From JANXLS01 sp035308565 (GTDB taxonomy: Bacteria > Planctomycetota > SZUA-567 > H5-PLA8), in contig DATGGK010000056.1 of the NCBI GenBank assembly GCA_035308565.1, forward strand, positions 15,191 through 79,190: a stretch of DNA of 64,000 nt, written 5' to 3'. Below the pieces are notes generated by a model. It was given only the letters and a program-made list of their open reading frames with translations. It did no database searches and was not told the origin of the DNA. Shown here in pieces: positions 48,370 to 56,724 of this stretch. Within the stretch, counting starts at the first letter, position 1. Each line of letters begins with the position of its first letter. Both the position numbers and the translations under genes were made by a program.

Positions 48370-50532
48370 ATGCCCGGACGTGTCCGTTTCGTCTGTCTGC
48401 TGCACTCGCATCAACCGGTCGGCAATTTCGATCACGTGATTGAGGAGGCGTGCAATCTCAGCTACATTCCCTACGTCGAAGCGTTTGAAAAACATCCGCG
48501 GATTCCGCTCACACATCACATGTCGGGCTGCTTGCTCGAATGGCTGGGCGCGCATCATCCGGAGTACCTTGACCGCCTTGCGCTGCGTGTTAAAGGCGAA
48601 GGCGGCGCGAAAAAATGGGAGATGGTTGGCGGCGCGTTTTACGAACCGATCATGCCGCTGCTGCCCACGCGCGACCGCATCGGCCAGATCAAACGCATGC
48701 AGGATTTCAACGAGAAGCGCTTCGGCGCGCGGCCACGCAGTTTCTGGCTGGCGGAGCGCGTCTGGGAACCGGCGCTCGTCAAAGATCTCGCTGACGCCGG
48801 CGTCGAATACCTCACGCTCGACGACTCGCATTTTCGCGCGGCGGGACTCGAAGACAAAGAACTCACCGGCGGATTCATCACTGAAGATCAAGGCCGCATT
48901 CTGACGGTGTATCCGGCGTCCGAAAAATTGCGCTACATGATTCCGTTCGCGACCGTCGAGGACACCATCGCCTATTTGCGCGGGCTGATTCCCGCAGGCG
49001 GCGAGCGTGTCGTGTGTTACGCCGACGACGGTGAAAAATTTGGAGTTTGGCCGCACACGTTCAAGCATGTCTACAGCGACGGCTGGCTTGATAAATTTCT
49101 GACGGCGCTCGAAGCCGCGCAGGAGGAAGGCTGGCTGGTTTGTTCGACGCTGCAGGAAGCGTACGACGAAATCGAAGCGGCGGGGCAGGTTTGCATTCCG
49201 GAAAACAGTTACCGCGAGATGACGGAATGGGCGCTGCCCGCGCGCAGGCTTGCGGCATACGACCGCGCGATGCACGCGATCAAAGTGGACGAAAAACTCA
49301 AGGACGACGAGCGGATCAAGGCCATTCTCCCGCTCATCAAAGGCGGCAACTGGCGGAGTTTCAAAATCAAATACGCCGAAGGCGGGCGCATGTACGCGAA
49401 GATGATGGAGGTCAGCGAGAAGGTTGAGGCGATGCCGCAGAATTCGATGCTGCGCGAAAAAGCGTTGACGCATCTCTACCGCGGCCAATGCAATTGCCCC
49501 TACTGGCACGGCGTGTTTGGCGGCATGTACTTGCCGCATCTGCGCAGCGCCGTGTACAGCGAGCTGATCAAAGCCGACAAAGTCGCCGACGAAGTGCGCG
49601 CGCGCAGCCCGCTCAACCGCGACGAGCGCGATTTCGATTTCGACGGCGAAGCTGAATTTAAATTGAGCAACGAGCGCGTCGCGCTGTACCTGCATCCGCG
49701 CCGCGGCGGGCATCTGTACGAATATGATCTGCGTGAAATTGCTTTCAACGCGGGCGATACGTTCTCGCGGCGCTACGAGGCGTATCACGACAAAGTTGCG
49801 CTTGCGAAGCTTGATTCCGAAGTCGATCACGACGCGAGCATTCACGAGCGCATCGTCGCGAAGGAAGTAGGTCTGGAAAGGCTGCTAAAGTACGACGCGT
49901 ATTTGCGCGAGAGTTTGATCGATCACGTCAGCGCGCGGCCGCTCACGCCGGCGCTGCTGTCGTCGGGCCAACCGCCCAGCGATCCCGGATTCCGCGCAGG
50001 GCGCTACGAGGCGCGGCCGGTCAATCTGCTGCGCGGAGAAGTGAAACTGCTGGCCGTCGAGTTGATTCGCCGCGCGAAGTACAACGGCGCGATTTTGCAA
50101 ATCGCCAAGCGCGTGACGCTCGGTGTCGATTCCACGTTTGATGTGGATTACGTGGTTGAACATTGCGGCGGAAACGCGCAGAACGGATTTTTCGCCGTCG
50201 AGATGAATTACAGTCTGCTCGCCGGCGACGCCTACGACCGTTATTTCTTCCACGCCGATTCGATCAACGCTGGCAAACTTGCCACGGAAGCGGATTTTGG
50301 CACAATGTCCTTCGCGGGTTTGAAGGACGAGTGGCTCAACGTCGAACTGACGCTGCGCACCTCGAAGCCCGCGCAATTTTTGGTTGCGCCCGTGAAAACG
50401 GTGTCGCAATCCGAAGGCGGGTTTGAGTCGGTGTATCAAAGCTCGTCCATGGTGTTGCAATGGCCTTTGCGACTCGAGGAAGGCCAGCGCTTCACCGTGT
50501 CGCTGAAGCAGGAGACGGGACGTGTCCGATAG
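48370..50532 (+). CDS. GH57 4-alpha-glucanotransferase or alpha-amylase
   Basis: A 720-residue glycoside hydrolase family 57 enzyme acting on alpha-1,4-glucan. The catalytic (beta/alpha)7 domain begins FVCLLHSHQPVGNFDHVIEE. FWLAERVWEP holds the nucleophile (Glu129), and VVCYADDGEKFGVWP holds the acid/base (Asp219 or 220). The DUF1925 middle helices and the DUF1926 beta-sandwich (residues about 430-715) match the T. litoralis 4-alpha-glucanotransferase layout, so I prefer that activity over amylase. No signal peptide, so it acts on cytoplasmic glycogen. Its end overlaps the histidine-kinase gene by 11 nt. Confidence 0.92.
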   Translation: MPGRVRFVCLLHSHQPVGNFDHVIEEACNLSYIPYVEAFEKHPRIPLTHHMSGCLLEWLGAHHPEYLDRLALRVKGEGGAKKWEMVGGAFYEPIMPLLPTRDRIGQIKRMQDFNEKRFGARPRSFWLAERVWEPALVKDLADAGVEYLTLDDSHFRAAGLEDKELTGGFITEDQGRILTVYPASEKLRYMIPFATVEDTIAYLRGLIPAGGERVVCYADDGEKFGVWPHTFKHVYSDGWLDKFLTALEAAQEEGWLVCSTLQEAYDEIEAAGQVCIPENSYREMTEWALPARRLAAYDRAMHAIKVDEKLKDDERIKAILPLIKGGNWRSFKIKYAEGGRMYAKMMEVSEKVEAMPQNSMLREKALTHLYRGQCNCPYWHGVFGGMYLPHLRSAVYSELIKADKVADEVRARSPLNRDERDFDFDGEAEFKLSNERVALYLHPRRGGHLYEYDLREIAFNAGDTFSRRYEAYHDKVALAKLDSEVDHDASIHERIVAKEVGLERLLKYDAYLRESLIDHVSARPLTPALLSSGQPPSDPGFRAGRYEARPVNLLRGEVKLLAVELIRRAKYNGAILQIAKRVTLGVDSTFDVDYVVEHCGGNAQNGFFAVEMNYSLLAGDAYDRYFFHADSINAGKLATEADFGTMSFAGLKDEWLNVELTLRTSKPAQFLVAPVKTVSQSEGGFESVYQSSSMVLQWPLRLEEGQRFTVSLKQETGRVR

Positions 50533-53131
50533 CGACGTGAAAGTGCCGCGGCTGCTGCTGATTGAGAACGACGATTCGACGGCCGAAGGCGAATCGCAGG
50601 CGCTCAAAGACGGCGGCTTCGAGATCGTGCGCGCGCGCGACATCGCCGAGGCCATGCGCCTCGTCGGCGACGGGCAGCCGCGCTTCGATTTGACGCTCGC
50701 CAATCTCGACAGCATCGGCCAGACGGCGCTCGATTTTTGCCGCAGCATCAAAGACGACCCGGCGCTCAATTGGATGCCGGTGATGTTCTCGACGCGGAAC
50801 GTCACGAAAGACACCGTCGAAAAAGTTTTCGAAGCAGGCGCAGACGAATTTGTCGGCTGGCCTTCGCAGCCGGCCGAAATTTTGATCCGCGCAAAAGCGC
50901 TTTTGCGCAAAGGCCAGGAAGAACGCTGGCTGGTCGAACGCGCGCGCAAACTCGCTGAAAAAATCGCCGAACGCGACGACGAACTCGACGACCTGCGCCG
51001 TTTCGCTCAGGACATCGTCAGTTCGCTCTCGTCGATTCTTCTGGTGGTCGATTCCGCGCAGACGATTTTGTTCGCCAACGCGCCGTTTTTGAGTGCTGCA
51101 CACGCCGAGCGGCGCAATGTCGTCGGCCACAAGCTCAACGAACATTTCGATCTCGCCGCCGCCGACGGCAATCCCGCGGGGAATCTGATGCGTGCGATCG
51201 AATACGCGCTCGCCAGCGGGCAGCCGTCGCGCCTGCGGCGCTTGAACAAATTGCTGCGCGCGCATCCCGAACGCATGACCGACGTGACCGTGACCGCGAT
51301 CGACTTCGGCGGAATGCGTCAAGTGTTGATGGTCGTCGAAGACGTTACCGAGCAGGCCATCGCCGAAGCGGAAGTCGGCCAGGAGCGCGCGAAGCTTCAC
51401 GACGTGGTCAACGCGATGAACGCGGCGCTGTGTTTGATCGACCGCGATTGTAAAATTCATTGGCAAAACCGCACTTTCGGATTGTGGTTCGGGGACGCGT
51501 TCGGCCAGCCGGGCTTGCAAGCATTCTTAAATCAGATGCGCAACGACACTGAATGGACCGAGCAGGTCTTCGGGCGCGGCACGGTGATGCACCGCGAATG
51601 GACCGTCTTCACGCCCACCGGCCAGCGTGCGCACTATTCCAACATCATCGCGCGCATCAAATCCGTCGGCGTCGAATTGCCGCAGGCGCTGGTGCTCACG
51701 CAGGACGTGACCGAACAGGAGACGCGCGTCGAACAACTGTCGCTGCTGCGCGAACTGTCACAGATTCTGCAGGGCACGCTCGATTCCGAGCGCCTGTACC
51801 ACGTAATTTTGCTTTGCGTCACAACCGGCCATGCGCTTGGATTCAATCGCGCGTTTTTGTTCATCCGCAACCGCGCGACGGGTACGCTGGACGCGCAAAT
51901 GGCCGTCGGTCCGGCCAGCCGCGAGGATGCGTTCAAAATTTGGTCGGAACTTTCCGCGCAGGGCCGCGGGCTGCACGATTTGCTGCGCGATCTGACGCAA
52001 CTTCCGAAAAAAGAGTCGATGCCGCTTTTTCCGCTGATCCGCAACCTGCGTTACTCGCTCGACGATTCGTCGGAAATTGTCGTGCGCACGGCGCTCGAAA
52101 AAAAAGAGCAGGTCGTTACCGACTCGGCGCACGATCCGCGCGTGACGCCGCGCTTCCGCCAGACGTTCGGCTCCGCCGAATTCGTCTCGGTGCCGCTGAT
52201 CGTGAAGGGCGCGGTCGTCGGCGCAATCTTGGCGGATAACCTTTATTCGGGGCGCGGCATCAAAGACGAGCACGTCAAGCTGATGACGCTTTTCGCGTCG
52301 CAAGCCGCGCTGGCGATTGAAAACGCGGAGACGTACGCGGATTTGCAGAAGAGCCTCGAGCGGCTGCGGCAGGCGCAGAACCAGCTCGTGCAAGGCGAAA
52401 AGCTCGCGACCGTCGGCAAAATGGCTGCACACGTCGCACATGAAATCCGCAATCCGCTCTCGACCATCGGCGGTTTTGCGAAGACAATTCTGCGCCGGCC
52501 AGACAACCTCGAGCGCGTGAAAAAAAGCGCCGCGATCATCGGCGAGGAAACCACGCGGCTCGAGAATTTGCTCAAAGGCGTGATGGATTTTTCGCGCCCG
52601 TCGGCGCCGGTGCTCAAACAGGGCGACTTCAATGCGGTCGTCGAAAAAGCGTTTCGCACGCAAGTGGACTTTCTGGCCGCGCGCGGAATTCAGTCGCACC
52701 TCGATCTCGACCGCTCGATTCCGGAAATTCATTTCGATGAAAACCAGATGATGCAGATTCTGCACAACCTGATCCGCAACGCCGCCGACAGTATGCGCCA
52801 GGGCGGCGCGCTCGGTCTGAAAACGGGACGCACCGACGATCACGTGTGCCTGGCCATCTCCGACACGGGCACGGGCATTCCCAGCGAAATCCTCGATCGT
52901 CTATTCGATCCGTTCTTCACCACGAAGCCGGATGGCACGGGCCTCGGCTTGGCGGTGAGCAAAAAAATCATCGAAGATCACGGCGGAAAAATCGAAGTGC
53001 AGAGCACGGTCGGGAAGGGAACGACGTTCACTATCTCTTTCCCGCCGGCGCCGCCCGCGCACGCACAACCGGCTCACGCGTCGTCCACGGTTTTGATTCC
53101 GCTCGGCGTGGCGCCGGTGCGGGCGGGTTGA
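50522..53131 (+). CDS. Hybrid-type sensor histidine kinase with N-terminal pseudo-receiver
   Basis: An 869-residue soluble kinase. Order: receiver-like domain (10-125), two PAS domains (about 160-285 and 300-415), a GAF domain (about 430-590), a dimerisation/phosphoacceptor helix with AAHVAHEIRNPLSTI (His near 640), and an HATPase domain with NLIRNAADSM, ISDTGTGIPSEI and GTGLGLAVSKKI. In the receiver the position of the phosphoacceptor Asp reads Asn (DLTLANLDSIG), so it probably cannot be phosphorylated. There are no membrane segments, so it senses a cytoplasmic signal. The GTG start overlaps the GH57 gene by 11 nt, implying coupled translation. The next gene encodes a response regulator. Confidence 0.92.
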   Translation: MSDSDVKVPRLLLIENDDSTAEGESQALKDGGFEIVRARDIAEAMRLVGDGQPRFDLTLANLDSIGQTALDFCRSIKDDPALNWMPVMFSTRNVTKDTVEKVFEAGADEFVGWPSQPAEILIRAKALLRKGQEERWLVERARKLAEKIAERDDELDDLRRFAQDIVSSLSSILLVVDSAQTILFANAPFLSAAHAERRNVVGHKLNEHFDLAAADGNPAGNLMRAIEYALASGQPSRLRRLNKLLRAHPERMTDVTVTAIDFGGMRQVLMVVEDVTEQAIAEAEVGQERAKLHDVVNAMNAALCLIDRDCKIHWQNRTFGLWFGDAFGQPGLQAFLNQMRNDTEWTEQVFGRGTVMHREWTVFTPTGQRAHYSNIIARIKSVGVELPQALVLTQDVTEQETRVEQLSLLRELSQILQGTLDSERLYHVILLCVTTGHALGFNRAFLFIRNRATGTLDAQMAVGPASREDAFKIWSELSAQGRGLHDLLRDLTQLPKKESMPLFPLIRNLRYSLDDSSEIVVRTALEKKEQVVTDSAHDPRVTPRFRQTFGSAEFVSVPLIVKGAVVGAILADNLYSGRGIKDEHVKLMTLFASQAALAIENAETYADLQKSLERLRQAQNQLVQGEKLATVGKMAAHVAHEIRNPLSTIGGFAKTILRRPDNLERVKKSAAIIGEETTRLENLLKGVMDFSRPSAPVLKQGDFNAVVEKAFRTQVDFLAARGIQSHLDLDRSIPEIHFDENQMMQILHNLIRNAADSMRQGGALGLKTGRTDDHVCLAISDTGTGIPSEILDRLFDPFFTTKPDGTGLGLAVSKKIIEDHGGKIEVQSTVGKGTTFTISFPPAPPAHAQPAHASSTVLIPLGVAPVRAG

Positions 53132-53254
53132 AGCGTGATTGCCGCTTCCATTTTTTGAGCATGTGGTAGGATGATTTGCGGACGCGAATCCAGTTGAGAG
53201 GGGCCGGTGACCGCGCTTGGCGGAATCCGGAACAGGGGGCTGAAAGGGCGGCCT

Positions 53255-53623
53255 ATGGCAAAGCTACTTGTGGTGGATGACGACCGAAATCAGGGCCAGT
53301 TGTACAAGATCGATCTGGAAGACGACGGCCACGAAGTGACGCTGGCCGCGAGCGGTCCGGAAGGGCTTGAGTCGCTCAAAAAAAGCCGCCCCGATTTGAT
53401 CGTGCTCGATATTTCCATGCCCGGCATGGACGGCATCGAAACGCTGGGCAAAATCCTGGCGCAGGATCGCACGCTGCCGGTGATCTTGAACACCGCGTAT
53501 TCGAATTACAAAAATAATTTCATGACTTGGTCGGCCGACGGCTACGTCGTGAAATCCGGCGACACCACGGAATTGAAAAATAAGATTCGCGAAGTCCTCA
53601 AAGCGCGCGGCATCGTTTCGTAA
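53255..53623 (+). CDS. Single-domain response regulator (CheY-like)
   Basis: A 122-residue receiver with no output domain. The acidic pocket is LLVVDDDRNQG, the phosphoacceptor is the Asp in LIVLDISMPGMDGIE, and the conserved Lys lies in GYVVKSGDTTEL. The switch position reads LNTAYSN. It probably takes phosphate from the kinase encoded 120 nt upstream. With no DNA-binding part it may act by protein contact, as CheY or Spo0F do. GAAAGGG precedes the ATG. A longer upstream in-frame reading is unlikely. Confidence 0.9.
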   Translation: MAKLLVVDDDRNQGQLYKIDLEDDGHEVTLAASGPEGLESLKKSRPDLIVLDISMPGMDGIETLGKILAQDRTLPVILNTAYSNYKNNFMTWSADGYVVKSGDTTELKNKIREVLKARGIVS

Positions 53624-53696
53624 CGTTTGTAGTACCGCCTTTTGGCGGAAGAATCTAAGCGGGGGGGCTTTCCGCCTAAAGGCGGGACTACGAACG
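53624..53696. repeat. Inverted pair of GGCGGGACTAC repeats before glgC
   Basis: CGTTTGTAGTACCGCCTTTT and TCCGCCTAAAGGCGGGACTA are inverted copies with about 20 nt between. The right copy ends 3 nt before the glgC ATG, so it occupies the place of a ribosome-binding site. Confidence 0.8.
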
Positions 53697-53699
53697 AAC

Positions 53700-54947
53700 A
53701 TGGCCAATCAGCTTTTAAAAGACACGTTGACGATTGTGCTTTCCGGCGGGCAGGGCGAGCGGCTTTATCCGCTCACAAAAGACCGCGCGAAACCCGCGGT
53801 GCCGTTCGGCGGGATGTACCGCATCATCGATTTCACGCTGTCGAATTGTTTGAATTCGGAATGCATGAACGTCTACATTCTGACTCAGTACAAATCCTTC
53901 TCGCTCGACCGCCACATCATCCTCGGGTGGAGCGGGCTGTTCAACAATCCCGAGATGAATCAGTTCATCCACATTCTTCCGCCGCAGCAGCGCACGGGTA
54001 CGTCGTGGTATCTCGGCACGGCCGATGCAATTTATCAGAACATTTATAATCTTGAACGCGAAAAACCGAAGCGTGTGCTGATCCTCGCCGGCGATCACAT
54101 TTACAAAATGAATTACGCGAAAATGATCGAGTACCACGTTGAGCGAAACGCGGATTTGACCATCGCCTGCGTCAACGTTCACAAATCCGAAGCGAATCAA
54201 CTGGGCATCGCCGTCGTCAACGACGAGAACCGCATCGTCGGATTTCAGGAAAAACCCAAGCGCGATCCCGCCACGATTCCGGGGCAGCCCGATCAGTGTT
54301 TTGCGAGCATGGGCATTTATGTGTTTTCGACCGAGGAATTGGTGCGCCGAATTTCGTACGACGCGCGGCAGGAATCCGCGCACGACTTCGGCAAAAATGT
54401 GATTCCGGCGATGGTCAACGATGGCGCGCGCGTGTTCGCGTATCCGTTCAAAGACGAGAACAAAAAAGAAGTCGCGTACTGGCGCGACGTGGGGACGATG
54501 GACGCGTATTTCGACGCGAACATGGACCTCACGCGCATCACGCCGCTCTTTAATTTGTACGACGACTCCTGGCCCGTGCGCACGTACCGCGAAAATTATC
54601 CGCCCGCGAAATTTGTTTTTTCCGAACAAGGCCCGGAAGGCCAGGTGCGGCGCGGCCAGGCGCTCGACAGCGTGATTTCCCCGGGCGTGATCGTCTCGGG
54701 CGGCACGGTCATCCGCAGCGTGCTTTCGCCGCAAGTTCGCGTGAACAGCTACAGCACCGTCGAAGACTGCATCCTGATGGAAGGCGTGAGCATCGGCCGG
54801 CGCGCGCGTGTGCGCCGCTGCATCATGGACAAAGGCGCGCAGATTCCGGAAGGCATGACTATCGGATTCGACGCAAACGAAGACCGCAAGCGCTTCGCGG
54901 TTTCAGCCGGCGGCGTGGTGATCGTGCCGAAGGATGTGTGCCTCTAA
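53700..54947 (+). CDS. glgC: Glucose-1-phosphate adenylyltransferase
   Basis: A 415-residue enzyme making ADP-glucose, the committed step of glycogen synthesis. VLSGGQGERLYPLTKDRAKP is the Gly-rich ATP loop and AVPFGGMYRIIDFTLSN follows. GTADAIYQNIY and LILAGDHIYKMNY are conserved, as is EVAYWRDVGTMDAYFDAN. The C-terminal part is a left-handed beta helix with VSGGTVIRSVLSPQVRVNSY. The start codon has no visible Shine-Dalgarno sequence, because a dispersed hairpin repeat ends 3 nt upstream. It lies 76 nt after the response regulator. Confidence 0.97.
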   Translation: MANQLLKDTLTIVLSGGQGERLYPLTKDRAKPAVPFGGMYRIIDFTLSNCLNSECMNVYILTQYKSFSLDRHIILGWSGLFNNPEMNQFIHILPPQQRTGTSWYLGTADAIYQNIYNLEREKPKRVLILAGDHIYKMNYAKMIEYHVERNADLTIACVNVHKSEANQLGIAVVNDENRIVGFQEKPKRDPATIPGQPDQCFASMGIYVFSTEELVRRISYDARQESAHDFGKNVIPAMVNDGARVFAYPFKDENKKEVAYWRDVGTMDAYFDANMDLTRITPLFNLYDDSWPVRTYRENYPPAKFVFSEQGPEGQVRRGQALDSVISPGVIVSGGTVIRSVLSPQVRVNSYSTVEDCILMEGVSIGRRARVRRCIMDKGAQIPEGMTIGFDANEDRKRFAVSAGGVVIVPKDVCL

Positions 54948-54952
54948 CGCAC

Positions 54953-55037
54953 GATTCAAAGTTCAAGATTCAAGATTCAAGATTTTGCGGAATGTTGAAA
55001 CCTTGAATTTTGAATTCTGAATCTTGAATTTTGAATT
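54953..55037. repeat. TTCAAGATTCAA-family repeat before the branching-enzyme gene
   Basis: AAGTTCAAGATTCAAGATTC at the left and TTGAATTCTGAATCTTGAAT at the right form an inverted pair of about 85 nt. It fills the gap between glgC and the next gene. Confidence 0.8.
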
Positions 55038-55047
55038 GGATTTCCCG

Positions 55048-56643
55048 ATGCCCGCCGACCACAACACCGCCACCGGATATCTGTGCATGATGCTGCACGC
55101 GCATCTCCCTTTTGTGCGGCATCCGGAGCATCCGGAATTTCTTGAAGAAGATTGGTTTTATGAAGCAGTCTCGGAGACGTACATTCCGCTGCTGTTGATG
55201 CTCGAAGGTTTCGAGCGCGACAACGTGAATGCGTGTTTCACGATGAGTTTGACGCCGCCGTTGTGCGAGATGATGGCGGACCCGCTGCTGCAAGGGCGCT
55301 ACGAAAACAAGCTGCGCAAGTTGCGCGAATTAACAGAGAAGGAAATCAAGCGCACGGCCGGCACGCCGTTCGAATCCGCTGCGCAGATGTACAAGCAGCA
55401 TTTCACGGACTGCTGGAACACGTTCAATAAGTGGGGCAAGAATCTCGTCAACGGATTTCGCCATTTTCAGGACAGAGGCTTCGTTGAAGTCATCACCTGC
55501 GGAGCGACTCACGGATTTTTGCCGCTGATGGTCTCCGAACCGGCCGTGCGCGCGCAGATTCAAATCGCGGTCAACAATTACAAGAAGCATTTCGGGCGCG
55601 CGCCGCGCGGCATCTGGCTGCCCGAGTGCGCGTATGCGCCGGGGATCGATCAGCATTTGAAGGAAGCCGGCATCCAGTTTTTTTTCATGGACACGCACGG
55701 CATTGTCTTCGGTTCGCCGCGCCCGCGCTACGGTCCGTTCCGGCCGGTGGTCTGTCCGTCTGGCGTGGCGGCGTTCGCGCGCGATGCCGACAGCAGCAAA
55801 CAGGTGTGGTCGAGCGAAGAAGGCTATCCGGGCGACGTGGATTACCGCGAGTTTTATCGCGACCTCGGTTATGACGGCGAGTACGCGACCGTCAAGCCCT
55901 ACCTCCATAATGACGGCGTGCGGCGCAATGTCGGCATCAAGTATCATCGCATCACCGGCAAAGTCGAATTGAGCGCCAAGCAGCCGTATGTGCCGCAGTG
56001 GGCCACCGAAAAAGCCGCGCAGCACGCGGGCAATTTCATGTTCAATCGGCAGAACCAGTCGAAGTGGCTGCACAGCATTCTTGGCGCGCAGCCGTGCATC
56101 GTCGCGCCGTACGACGCGGAACTCTTCGGGCACTGGTGGTTCGAAGGCCCGCAGTTCCTCAATTTTTTGATGCGCAAAATCGCGTACGACCAGAGCGACA
56201 TTGCGCTGAGCACGCCGCCGCGCTTTCTCGAAAAATTCCAACGCCAGCAGATCATCGAGCCAGCGGCGAGTTCGTGGGGCGACAAAGGTTACTACGAAGT
56301 CTGGCTCAACGGCGGCAACGATTGGATTTACCGCCACCTGCACGCCGCCGAATTGCGCATGACGGAACTGGCGAACGAATTCGTTGCGCCGAACCCGCTT
56401 GAAGAACGCGCATTGAAGCAGGCCGCGCGTGAATTGCTGCTGGCGCAGGCCAGCGATTGGGCGTTTATCATCACGACGGGCACGATGGTCGCGTACGCGG
56501 AGAAGCGCACGAAAGATCATCTGCACCGCTTCAATGGGCTGTATCTGCAACTGAAAGAAAACCGGCTCGAAGAGCCGTGGTTGAACGATCTCGAATGGCG
56601 CGACAATATTTTTTCGGAAGTCGATTGGACGATTTACAAATAG
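55048..56643 (+). CDS. GH57 1,4-alpha-glucan branching enzyme
   Basis: A 531-residue GH57 enzyme of the DUF1957-type branching branch. GYLCMMLHAHLPFVRHPEHP opens the barrel. RGIWLPECAYAPGI contains the nucleophile Glu193, and IVAPYDAELFGHWWFEGP the acid/base Asp356. The helical C-terminal domain (about 430-531, ASDWAFIITTGTMVAYAEKR) is typical of this branch. It would introduce alpha-1,6 links into glycogen, replacing GH13 GlgB. The ATG at 55048 has only ATTGGA upstream; a TTG start 24 nt earlier lies within the repeat. It completes the galT-glgA-GH57-glgC cluster. Confidence 0.92.
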   Translation: MPADHNTATGYLCMMLHAHLPFVRHPEHPEFLEEDWFYEAVSETYIPLLLMLEGFERDNVNACFTMSLTPPLCEMMADPLLQGRYENKLRKLRELTEKEIKRTAGTPFESAAQMYKQHFTDCWNTFNKWGKNLVNGFRHFQDRGFVEVITCGATHGFLPLMVSEPAVRAQIQIAVNNYKKHFGRAPRGIWLPECAYAPGIDQHLKEAGIQFFFMDTHGIVFGSPRPRYGPFRPVVCPSGVAAFARDADSSKQVWSSEEGYPGDVDYREFYRDLGYDGEYATVKPYLHNDGVRRNVGIKYHRITGKVELSAKQPYVPQWATEKAAQHAGNFMFNRQNQSKWLHSILGAQPCIVAPYDAELFGHWWFEGPQFLNFLMRKIAYDQSDIALSTPPRFLEKFQRQQIIEPAASSWGDKGYYEVWLNGGNDWIYRHLHAAELRMTELANEFVAPNPLEERALKQAARELLLAQASDWAFIITTGTMVAYAEKRTKDHLHRFNGLYLQLKENRLEEPWLNDLEWRDNIFSEVDWTIYK

Positions 56644-56718
56644 ATTCAAGGTTCAAGATTCAAGGATTCAAGGTTGGCATTTGAGATTCTGGAATCTTGA
56701 ATTTTGAATCTTGAATCG
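56644..56718. repeat. TTCAAGATTCAA-family repeat between convergent genes
   Basis: ATTCAAGGTTCAAGATTCAA on the left and TTGAATTTTGAATCTTGAAT on the right pair as an inverted repeat of about 75 nt. It lies between the stops of the branching-enzyme and polyglycine-hydrolase-like genes and may act as a shared terminator. Confidence 0.8.
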
Positions 56719-56724
56719 GCCTTT

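Noticed and set aside
47521..49845. 774-residue minus-strand frame opposite glgA and the GH57 gene
   Set aside because: Both plus-strand genes have full catalytic motifs. This frame has none and is a GC-driven artefact.
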